Positions 17,608 through 24,803 of a stretch of DNA of 64,000 nt are shown piece by piece (positions within the stretch are counted from its first letter, which is position 1; each line of letters opens with the position of its first letter). Source of the DNA: Betaproteobacteria bacterium GR16-43 (lineage in GTDB: Bacteria > Pseudomonadota > Gammaproteobacteria > Burkholderiales > Usitatibacteraceae). Under the pieces are notes generated by a model that had not been told where the DNA came from, ran no database searches, and saw only the letters and a program-made list of their open reading frames with translations. The DNA lies in assembly GCA_001953215.1 (NCBI GenBank), contig CP019169.1, positions 3,782,001-3,846,000 of the forward strand. The letters are read 5' to 3'. A program made the translations under genes and the position numbers.

Positions 17608-19323
17608 ATGAACCGTCTATTTGCGGTCCCTCTCCTCTCCTTCCTCGCCTTCGCGGCCGGGGCCGAGGGGATCGTGCGCGGATATCCGGCCCTCCCGGAG
17701 CCCGCCGTGGCCACCGCCAAGCGGTTCTCGGCCCCCCTGCCGGCCCGGGACCCGATCCGCCTGGCTCCGCTCGCCGAACCGAAGGCCCGCCGCCTGGCCG
17801 ATGACGCGGCCTCGACCGACAAGCGCGTGCGCATCGGCACCCGCCGGGACGTGCAGGCCGAATCCCTGTCCGGCAGCGCCCGTCTCGACTGGCACCCGGC
17901 CGCGGGCGGCGGCTACGTCGCCTCGTTCGCCCTCGCGGCGCCCGGCGCCCAGGCGCTGCGCCTGGGCCTGGCCGTACGCGGCCTCCCCGAAGGCACCGAG
18001 CTGCGCTTCGCGGGTTCGGCGGGCTCCCCCACCTCCCCCACGGTCGCCGGCGCCCAGGCGCTGCAGGCGGCCCGCCTGGCCGGCCTCTACTGGACCCCGC
18101 TCACAGACGGCGAGATGCAGACCGTCGAGATCACGATTCCCGCGGGAGCCGACCCCGCGCGCGTGGCGATCGCGCCGCGCGAGGCCTCGCACGTCGCCGT
18201 GGCCGCCGCCGACCGGTTCAAGGCCGCCGCGGGTCCGGGCGCCTCCCAGTCGTGCCACGAAGACGTGGCCTGCGCCGCCCCGGCGAACGCCGCGCTCGCC
18301 AATGCCGCGCGCGCCGTCGCGAAGATGGCCTACACCGAGAACGGCATCACCTACCTCTGCACGGGCACGCTGATCAGCGACGGCGACGCGGCCAGCCAGG
18401 TCCCCTACTTCTTTACCGCGGCGCACTGCATCGACACGCAAGCCGCCGCGGCGACGCTGAACACGTTCTGGTTCTTCGAGGCGCCGGCGTGCGGCGGCAA
18501 GGCCGCCGGCAACTACCGCCAGCTCTCCGGCGGCGCCCAGCTCCTCTATTCGAACGCGAGCACCGACGCCGCCCTGCTGCGCCTGTCGGAGCGCGCTCCC
18601 GAAGGCTCGTGGTTCGCGGGCTGGGATCCGTCGGGCGTCTCCAACGGCACGGCCCTGGTCGCGTTGCACCATCCGGCGGGCGACCTGAAGAAGCTCTCGT
18701 TCGGCCAGGCGCTCACGGTCACCCCCGGCACGGGCGGGGCGAGCTACACGACGGCCGCCTGGATCGCGGGCAGCACCGAGGCGGGCAGCTCGGGCTCCGG
18801 CATCTTCTCGCTCGCCGACGGCGAGTACGTCCTGCGCGGCGGCCTCAAAGGCGGCAGCGCGGCGTGCACGAACTCGGGCCGCGTCGAGGATCCGTCGAAC
18901 CGCGACTACTACTCGCGCCTGGACCTCGAGGCGCCGAAGCTGCGCGAATGGCTCGCCGCCGGGCCCGCGCCGCTCGAGGACTACACCGACATGTGGTGGA
19001 ACCCGGCCGAATCGGGCTGGGGGCTGTCGCTGGTGCAACACGCGAACAACAAGGTGTTCGCCACCTGGTTCACGTACGACCGCGACGGCCGCGCCGCCTG
19101 GCTCGTGCTGCCCGATGCGCGCTGGACCAGCGCGGTGGCCATCGAGGGCGCGCTCTACCGCACCACCGGCCCGTCGTCGGAGGCCACGTTCGATCCGGCG
19201 CGCGTCTCGGTCACGCCGGTCGGCAGCGCGCGGATCGAATTCGGATATGGCGGCGCCGGCACCGCGACCTTCGTGGTCGACGGCAAGACCTCCACCAAGA
19301 GGATCGAGCGGCAGGGTTATTGA
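17608..19323 (+). CDS. Secreted trypsin-like (S1) serine protease, lysyl-endopeptidase-like
   Basis: 571 aa with a short signal peptide (MNRLFAVPLLSFLAFAAGAE). Residues 30-210 are a propeptide-like region. The protease domain contains the triad His273 (FFTAAHCID), Asp320 (NASTDAALL) and Ser395 (EAGSSGSGIF), and pairs of cysteines suited to disulfides. GSSGSG instead of GDSGG is typical of lysyl-endopeptidase-like members. A C-terminal domain (about 480-571) carries the WWNPAESGWG motif, found as a small beta module in many proteobacterial secreted proteins. The product is probably exported and self-processed. The next gene starts 8 bases after the stop, so the two are cotranscribed. A sigma-28-like promoter lies upstream. 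Confidence 0.92.
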   Translation: MNRLFAVPLLSFLAFAAGAEGIVRGYPALPEPAVATAKRFSAPLPARDPIRLAPLAEPKARRLADDAASTDKRVRIGTRRDVQAESLSGSARLDWHPAAGGGYVASFALAAPGAQALRLGLAVRGLPEGTELRFAGSAGSPTSPTVAGAQALQAARLAGLYWTPLTDGEMQTVEITIPAGADPARVAIAPREASHVAVAAADRFKAAAGPGASQSCHEDVACAAPANAALANAARAVAKMAYTENGITYLCTGTLISDGDAASQVPYFFTAAHCIDTQAAAATLNTFWFFEAPACGGKAAGNYRQLSGGAQLLYSNASTDAALLRLSERAPEGSWFAGWDPSGVSNGTALVALHHPAGDLKKLSFGQALTVTPGTGGASYTTAAWIAGSTEAGSSGSGIFSLADGEYVLRGGLKGGSAACTNSGRVEDPSNRDYYSRLDLEAPKLREWLAAGPAPLEDYTDMWWNPAESGWGLSLVQHANNKVFATWFTYDRDGRAAWLVLPDARWTSAVAIEGALYRTTGPSSEATFDPARVSVTPVGSARIEFGYGGAGTATFVVDGKTSTKRIERQGY

Positions 19324-19331
19324 GGGTTCCG

Positions 19332-19829
19332 ATGAGAAACGCCGGGATCCTCCTCGCCTTCGCCTGCGCCGTGCTTTCCGGCGTGCCGGGAGATGCGCGT
19401 GCCGAAGCGAGCGCGACTTCGGGCGGATCGTCGCCGCGCGCATCGGCCGCCGTTCGGCTCGCCGTCGTCATCCCGCGTGTGCTGCAGCTTCGGCTCCTCG
19501 ACCACCCGAACGCCATCGACATCTCCGCCGAGGACGTCGCGCGCGGCTACGTCGTGATCCAGGGCCCGCGGATCGACATCCTCGCCAACCTGCGGGGCGG
19601 CTTCCTGCTGCGGGCCGAGTTGCGCGATCCGGCGTTCACCGAGATGGAACTGGTCGGGCTGGAAGTGTCGGTGCGGGCGGGTGCATTTCCGCAGGCCACG
19701 CGGCTGCCCTCGAACGCCGGCGCCCCTCGCCGCGAACCCGCGGCCGTCGCCTATCGGTTGCGCCTCGCGCCCAGTGCCTCCGTCGGACGTCACGCGTGGC
19801 CCGTGGCCCTCACCGTGCAGGACTCGTAG
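19332..19829 (+). CDS. Small secreted protein of unknown function, downstream of the protease
   Basis: 165 aa. ATG at 19332 begins a typical signal peptide (MRNAGILLAFACAVLSGVPG, cleavage near DARA-EA). The mature part is rich in beta-strand patterns (VRLAVVIPRVLQLRLLDHP, then DISAEDVARGYVVIQG). I do not recognise a family. The 8-bp spacing after the protease stop makes it its operon partner; a chaperone, inhibitor or co-secreted subunit is possible but unsupported. It ends just before a long hairpin repeat that may terminate the transcript. Confidence 0.75.
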   Translation: MRNAGILLAFACAVLSGVPGDARAEASATSGGSSPRASAAVRLAVVIPRVLQLRLLDHPNAIDISAEDVARGYVVIQGPRIDILANLRGGFLLRAELRDPAFTEMELVGLEVSVRAGAFPQATRLPSNAGAPRREPAAVAYRLRLAPSASVGRHAWPVALTVQDS

Positions 19830-19838
19830 GTCAAAGCG

Positions 19839-20026
19839 AAAGTCAAAGGCCATTGAACCGCAGAGGACGCGGAGGACGCAGAGAAAAGCAAAGGCATCTT
19901 GAGTGAAGTGCCTAGGGGTCAGACCCCTTGGCACGAAGTGGTCTGGCCCTTTTGTTCGACCGTTTCGTTCAGTTTGGTTTTCCTCTGCGTCCTCCGCGTC
20001 CTCTGCGGTTCAATGCTTTTGACTTT
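19839..20026. repeat. Intergenic long hairpin element A
   Basis: A 32-bp perfect inverted repeat (19852-19883 with 19983-20014; unit GAGGACGCG repeated at 9-10-bp steps) sits between convergent genes. Outer flanks AAAGTCAAA and GACTTT extend the pairing imperfectly. The loop carries a second palindrome (19908-19934) around AGGGGTCAGACCCCT. It covers almost all of the gap between the small secreted protein and the sensor kinase, and could end both transcripts. Confidence 0.85.
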
Positions 20027-20029
20027 GCC

Positions 20030-22642
20030 CTAGGCTTTCGACCGTTGCTCAACCGGCTCGGTCTGCAAGACGAAGGAAAACTCCGCCCCGCTCCCCGGTT
20101 CCGCATGCGCCCAGACGCGCCCGCCATGCCGATGGACGATGCGCTGCACGGTAGCCAACCCCACCCCCGTGCCGGGGAACTGCTCGGCCGTGTGCAGGCG
20201 CTGGAAGACCCCGAAGAGCTTGTCCGCGTAGCGCATGTCGAAGCCCGCGCCGTTGTCGCGCACGCGAAAGCCGGTGACGCCGTCGGCGTCGAATGTGGAA
20301 ACCTCGATGCGCGCCTCCGCCGTGTGCGCGGTGAACTTCCACGCATTGCCGAGCAGGTTTTCGAGGACCTGGTGCAGCAGCAGGCGATCGCCGCGCGCGT
20401 GCATCCCCGGCTGGATCGTGACCGCGACTTCGCGCTTCGGGTCGCCGGCACGCAACTGCGCGATGACGCCCTGCGCTTCGTCGGAGAGGTCCACGGGCCC
20501 CGGCACCATCTGCACGCGGCTCACGCGCGCGAGCTGCAGGAGGTCCTCGATCAGTTCGGCCATGCGTTGCGCGCCCTGGCGGATGCGCTGCAGGTAGCGC
20601 TGCGCCTCGACGTCGAGCTGGGAGGCGTGGTCGACGAGCAGCGCGTTGCTGAACCCGTCGATCGCATGCAGCGGCGAACGCAGGTCGTGCGACACCGAAT
20701 AGGAGAAAGCCTCGAGCTCGCGGTTCGAATCGCGCAGCGCCTGCTCGACGCGCAGCCGCTCGGTCACGTCGATCGCCATGCCGACCCAGCCGAAGAGCTC
20801 GCCCGCCTCGTTGAACACGGGCGAGCCGTAGTTCACGAAGTGGCCGTACTCGCCGGTCTGCGAGCGCAACCGCAGCTCCATCTGGAACGACTTGCCGTCG
20901 ACCCGGCGATCGGCGCGCTCGGCCAGGTAGCGCACGCGGTCCTCGGGATGCAGCGCGCTCTCGTAGCCGTGCCCCAGCCAGTCGTCGACCGTTCCGCCGA
21001 CGAACTCGGTCCAGTGGCGGTTCACGTATTGCAGGCCACCTTCCGGATCGCAGATCCAGACGATCTGCGGCGCGTTGTCGAAGAACGTGCGCTGCAGCGC
21101 GTTGGCGTGCTCCAGCTCGCGCGTGCGCTCCGCGACGCGCGCCTCGAGGTCGGCATTCAGGCGGCGGATCTCCGCCTCGGTCGCGTTGCGCTCGGTCACG
21201 TCCTGCGGGGAGATCAGGCGCGCGGCCCTTCCTTCGAACTCGATGTCGTGGCCCACGGTCTCGATCTCGATCACGCGCCCGTCGGCCGTCCGGTGGAGCC
21301 ACCCCGAGGAACGCACCAGGCCCGAGACCTTCGGCATCTGCGCGAGGCGCTCGAGCTGTTGGGGCACCACGAGCACCGAGATGCCCTTGCCGATGAGGTC
21401 GCGCGCGCCGTACCCGTAGTGCTCGCAGAGCGCGTCGTTCACGGCGAGGATCTCGAACGAGGCCTTGTCGCAAACCAGCAGCGGCATCGGGTTGCCGTGG
21501 AAGAAGCGCTTGTAGTTCGACTCGCTCGCCGCGAGCCGCGCCTGGGTCCGTTCCCGGTCGAGGCGCTGGCGCGCGAGGGCCTGGGCCATGTCGTCGAGCG
21601 CCGCGCCGACGCGGTCCAGCTCGCCGTCCTGCGTCTGCATGCCGGTGCGGGCCGCGAAATCGCCGTCGCCGATGCGCTTGGCCGTCTCCGCGATCAGCTG
21701 TGCGCGTTGCACGATGAAGATGTCGCCGAACCACCAGGCGAGGCCGAGCGCGATCAACCCCACGACCAGCAGGGCGATCAACGCGAGCTTCAATTCCCGG
21801 CGCGCCACGGCGCCGAACGCCGTGGCATCGATGCCGGCGGTCACGTAGAGCTTGTCCTGCCCGACGCCCGGAACCTCGAGGGCCGCGTAGTAGCGCGGCA
21901 CGCCGTCGACGCCGTCGACCGGGCCCACCACCCGGCGCAGGTTGGCCTTGAGCCGGGCCACCCGCTCGGGACTGAGACGCTCGCCGACCCGTTGCGAGTC
22001 GGGCTGGCGCGCGATGATCGTCCCGTTGCGGTCGCCGACCGCCACCGTGACCGATTCCGGCAGGCCCCGGTCGATGACGAGCTTCTGCAGGGTCTCGGTC
22101 GGGACCGCCCCGAAGACCACGCCGATCGGGATCCCGTCGGCGCGAAGGATCGGTTCGGCCAGGTGGATCGCCGCGCGTCCGGTGCCCCGGCCGTGGACGA
22201 ATTCACCCACCGTGAAGCGACCCGTAGCCATGGCCTCCTTGAAATAGAGGCGGTCGGCGACGTTGAGATTCCCCGACGTGGCGACCGAGGAGCAACGAAT
22301 GTGGCCTTCCTCGTCGGCGGCCGCCACGGCGGAAAAGCCCCCGGAACGCGCGACCTCAGAGAGGAAGTCGCGGCAACGCGCCGGATCCTTGGACCGCACC
22401 GCCTCGCTGATCGACAGCGCATGCAGCAGGACCCTCCCGCCCTCGACCACGTCGTGGGTATGGAAGGCCACCTGGCGGGCGACGCCCAGCAGCGCCGCTT
22501 CGCCGTCGCGGCGGTTGTCCTCGGCGGCCTGGCCGGTGCGCCAGATCGCATAGCCCGCGAGCGGCAGGAGCCCCGCCACGAAGACGAGGAGGATGCGCGC
22601 CCGCAGGCTGCGGACGATGGAGGAAAGGTCGGGGGCAGGCAC
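20030..22642 (-). CDS. Membrane sensor histidine kinase, Cache-HAMP-PAS-PAS-HisKA-HATPase
   Basis: 870 aa from a GTG at 22642; a TTG ten codons upstream is possible. Two membrane helices (about 17-35 and 284-302) flank a periplasmic double-Cache-like sensor (contains DRLYFKEAMATGRFTVGEFV). A HAMP segment (AKRIGDGDFAARTG), two PAS domains (NYKRFFHGNPMPLLVCDK and FFDNAPQIVWICDPEGGLQY), a HisKA with the phosphoacceptor in SYSVSHDLRSPLHAIDGF (His about 651) and an ATPase with N-box NLLGNAWKF and G-boxes DNGAGFDM and GTGVGLATVQ follow. The kinase core is of the phytochrome-like type, as in the two other kinases at 26766 and 62175. No cognate regulator is adjacent on this strand. The divergent REC-GGDEF-EAL gene is a plausible partner. 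Confidence 0.92.
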   Translation of the reverse strand: MPAPDLSSIVRSLRARILLVFVAGLLPLAGYAIWRTGQAAEDNRRDGEAALLGVARQVAFHTHDVVEGGRVLLHALSISEAVRSKDPARCRDFLSEVARSGGFSAVAAADEEGHIRCSSVATSGNLNVADRLYFKEAMATGRFTVGEFVHGRGTGRAAIHLAEPILRADGIPIGVVFGAVPTETLQKLVIDRGLPESVTVAVGDRNGTIIARQPDSQRVGERLSPERVARLKANLRRVVGPVDGVDGVPRYYAALEVPGVGQDKLYVTAGIDATAFGAVARRELKLALIALLVVGLIALGLAWWFGDIFIVQRAQLIAETAKRIGDGDFAARTGMQTQDGELDRVGAALDDMAQALARQRLDRERTQARLAASESNYKRFFHGNPMPLLVCDKASFEILAVNDALCEHYGYGARDLIGKGISVLVVPQQLERLAQMPKVSGLVRSSGWLHRTADGRVIEIETVGHDIEFEGRAARLISPQDVTERNATEAEIRRLNADLEARVAERTRELEHANALQRTFFDNAPQIVWICDPEGGLQYVNRHWTEFVGGTVDDWLGHGYESALHPEDRVRYLAERADRRVDGKSFQMELRLRSQTGEYGHFVNYGSPVFNEAGELFGWVGMAIDVTERLRVEQALRDSNRELEAFSYSVSHDLRSPLHAIDGFSNALLVDHASQLDVEAQRYLQRIRQGAQRMAELIEDLLQLARVSRVQMVPGPVDLSDEAQGVIAQLRAGDPKREVAVTIQPGMHARGDRLLLHQVLENLLGNAWKFTAHTAEARIEVSTFDADGVTGFRVRDNGAGFDMRYADKLFGVFQRLHTAEQFPGTGVGLATVQRIVHRHGGRVWAHAEPGSGAEFSFVLQTEPVEQRSKA

Positions 22643-22798
22643 GGCATTCCATTCTAGACGCCGCGCCCTCAAGTCAAGCCCGGAAAAGACCGATAGAGGG
22701 GTCTGGAGCGGGGCCGGCTGGTTCCTGCATGGACACCCTCCCTCGTCCCGGTCGCCCCCGGCGCCGCTCCAACCCCTTCCGGCCCGCCCCGGACGCCC

Positions 22799-22825
22799 TC
22801 AAGTCGGGCGCGCCGCGGCCGATAA
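22799..22825 (+). promoter_or_regulatory. Sigma-28 promoter for the REC-GGDEF-EAL gene
   Basis: TCAAGT starts at 22799, the spacer after TCAA is exactly 15 bases, and the -10 at 22818-22825 is a perfect GCCGATAA. The start codon is 29 bases downstream. A weaker copy (TCAAGT at 22669, 16-base spacer, ACCGATAG at 22689-22696) lies further upstream. Confidence 0.8.
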
Positions 22826-22853
22826 CCTTGGGACGAACCGCTTCCGAGGCTCC

Positions 22854-24623
22854 ATGAATCCGTCCAGCCCGCGCATCCTCATCGTCGACGATTCACCCGA
22901 CGATGCGCTGCTCGCCCAGATCCAGCTGAAGAGAGTCGCGCCCGACGCGACTTTCCAGCGGGTCGATAGCGAGCCCGGACTCCGCCAGGCGCTCGCCTCG
23001 GGCGAGTGGGACCTGGTGATCTGCGACCACCAGATGCCCCAGCTCGACTCCAGCCGCGCGCTCGAGTTGCTGAAGGAGCACGGTCGCGGCGAGACGCCGT
23101 TCGTGATCTATTCGGGCCACTTCGACCAGCAACGCGCGCTCGACGCGATGGAGCGCGGCGCGCACGACTTCATCGACAAGCACGACCCGTCGCGCCTGGC
23201 GCCGGTGGTGGAGCGCGAGCTGCGCCACTCGGTGCTGAAGCGCGCGCGCGACACGGCGGAGTCCTCCGTGGTGCGCCTGTCGCGCTTCGACCCCCTCACC
23301 CACCTGCCGAACCGGGGCTTCTTCGGCGAGCGCGTGAGCCAGGCCCTGGCCGAGCACCCCGGCCGCGGCATGCCCGCGCTCGTGTACTTCGACATCGACC
23401 GCTTCATGCGCATCAACGAATCCTTCGGCTATCCGGCCGGCGATGCGCTGATGCGCCAGGTCGCCCAGCGCCTGCAGGACTTCTCCGGGCGCGGCGCCAT
23501 CCTCGGGCGCGCGGGCCGCGACGAATTCGCCGTCTTCCTGCCCGCGAACGCCGATCCCTTCAGCGCCCGCCGCTACGCCGAGCTGCTGGCCGCGCGCTTT
23601 GCCGACGGCTTCCCGCTGCACGGCCAGGAGATCTTCCTCACGCTGTCCATCGGCGTGAGCCTCTTCCCCGACCACGGCGGCGACGAGGCCGCGCTCGCCC
23701 GCAACGCCGAGAGCGCGATGTTCAGCGCCAAGCGCCTGGGCGGCAATCGCATCCAGATCTACGAACGCGCGCTGAACCATTCGGCGAGCCGCAAGTTGAA
23801 GCTCGAGAACGCCCTGCGCCACGCGGTGGAGAAGAACGAACTCTTCCTCCAGTACCAACCCGTGGCCGACGCGATGAGCGGGCGCGTGGAAAGCGTCGAG
23901 GCGCTGGTGCGCTGGCGCCATCCCGAGTACGGCATCATCCCGCCCGACCAGTTCATCCCGCTCGCCGAGGAGACCGGCCTCATCACGCCGATCGGCGACT
24001 GGGTGCTCGACACGGCGCTCACGCAGACGCGCTTCTGGCGCGACCAGGGCTTCGAGGATCTCAGCATCGCCGTGAACTTCTCGGCGGAACAGTTCCGCGA
24101 CCCGATGCTGCCCGCCAAGGTGATGGCCGCCCTCGACCGCGCACAGATGCCGCCCGATTCGCTCGAGATCGAGATCACCGAAAGCGTCGCGATGGAAGAC
24201 GCGAGTGCCGCCATCGCCCGCCTGCGCGCGCTGAAGGATCTCGGCATCCGGCTCGCGATCGACGATTTCGGCACCGGCTATTCGTCGCTGTCCTACCTCA
24301 AGCGCTTCCCGATCGACGTGCTGAAGATCGACAAGTCGTTCGTGCAATCGCTGCCCGACGACGAGGAAGACGCCGCCATCGTGACGACGCTCTCGGTGCT
24401 GGGCCACTCGCTGCAGCTCACGTTGCATGCCGAAGGCGTGGAGACGGTGCAGCAGGCGCACTTCCTGCGGAAGCTCGGCTGCCATCGCATCCAGGGGCAC
24501 TGGCTCGCGCGGCCGCTGAAGCCCGCGGACGTCGTCGCGCTCCTCACGGAGCGCAATGCGCCCTTGGGCATTCCCGGCGCCGCGGCGCTCGCCATTCCCA
24601 CGAACGCGGGAATCCAGCGGTAA
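22854..24623 (+). CDS. Response regulator with degenerate GGDEF and intact EAL domain
   Basis: 589 aa, start ATG at 22854. An N-terminal receiver (residues 5-125) has the acidic pair D12/D13 and phosphoacceptor D58 (VICDHQMPQ). The GGDEF domain (about 140-305) reads GRDEF at 221-225 instead of GGDEF, so cyclase activity is doubtful and it may only bind GTP. The EAL domain (about 315-560) has EAL at 349-351, IEITESV and DDFGTGYSSLSYLKRF, the metal and catalytic signature of c-di-GMP phosphodiesterases. The likely role is phosphorylation-controlled c-di-GMP breakdown, which promotes motility; the perfect sigma-28 promoter fits. The last nine residues (IPTNAGIQR) are encoded by a short palindromic repeat overlapping the stop region. 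Confidence 0.93.
   Translation: MNPSSPRILIVDDSPDDALLAQIQLKRVAPDATFQRVDSEPGLRQALASGEWDLVICDHQMPQLDSSRALELLKEHGRGETPFVIYSGHFDQQRALDAMERGAHDFIDKHDPSRLAPVVERELRHSVLKRARDTAESSVVRLSRFDPLTHLPNRGFFGERVSQALAEHPGRGMPALVYFDIDRFMRINESFGYPAGDALMRQVAQRLQDFSGRGAILGRAGRDEFAVFLPANADPFSARRYAELLAARFADGFPLHGQEIFLTLSIGVSLFPDHGGDEAALARNAESAMFSAKRLGGNRIQIYERALNHSASRKLKLENALRHAVEKNELFLQYQPVADAMSGRVESVEALVRWRHPEYGIIPPDQFIPLAEETGLITPIGDWVLDTALTQTRFWRDQGFEDLSIAVNFSAEQFRDPMLPAKVMAALDRAQMPPDSLEIEITESVAMEDASAAIARLRALKDLGIRLAIDDFGTGYSSLSYLKRFPIDVLKIDKSFVQSLPDDEEDAAIVTTLSVLGHSLQLTLHAEGVETVQQAHFLRKLGCHRIQGHWLARPLKPADVVALLTERNAPLGIPGAAALAIPTNAGIQR
24594..24613. repeat. Short REP-like palindrome at the 3' end of the EAL gene
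   Basis: ATTCCC and GGGAAT flank ACGAACGC, in the context CATTCCC..GGGAATCCAGCGG. This matches the common intergenic 'attcccgc..gcgggaat' type of repeat. It lies inside the coding region and supplies the protein's C-terminal residues. A related sequence occurs at 61654-61682. Confidence 0.6.
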
Positions 24624-24626
24624 GGC

Positions 24627-24793
24627 AAAGTCAAAAGCGATTGAACCGCAGAGGACGCGGAGAACGCAGAGGAAAACCTTTGATCAGGAGTTGAACGTGC
24701 CAAGGGGTCATTACCCCTGGGCACTTCACTCAAGATGCCTTTGATTTTCTCTGCGTTCTCCGCGTCCTCTGCGGTTCAATCGCTTTTGACTTT
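24627..24793. repeat. Intergenic long hairpin element B
   Basis: A 45-bp perfect inverted repeat (24627-24671 with 24749-24793) sits between convergent genes. The arm contains AAAGTCAAAAGCGATTGAAC and then 9-10-bp GAGGACGCG/GAGAACGCA units. Compared with element A, GAGGACGCAG has become GAGAACGCAG in both arms. The loop holds the palindrome around AAGGGGTCATTACCCCT and is homologous to the loop of element A in reverse orientation. Confidence 0.88.
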
Positions 24794-24803
24794 CGCCTTT
24801 GAC

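Noticed and set aside
22643-22672. TTG at 22672 as start of the sensor kinase
   Set aside because: It has no ribosome site and adds ten basic residues before the first membrane helix. GTG at 22642 is preferred but not proven.
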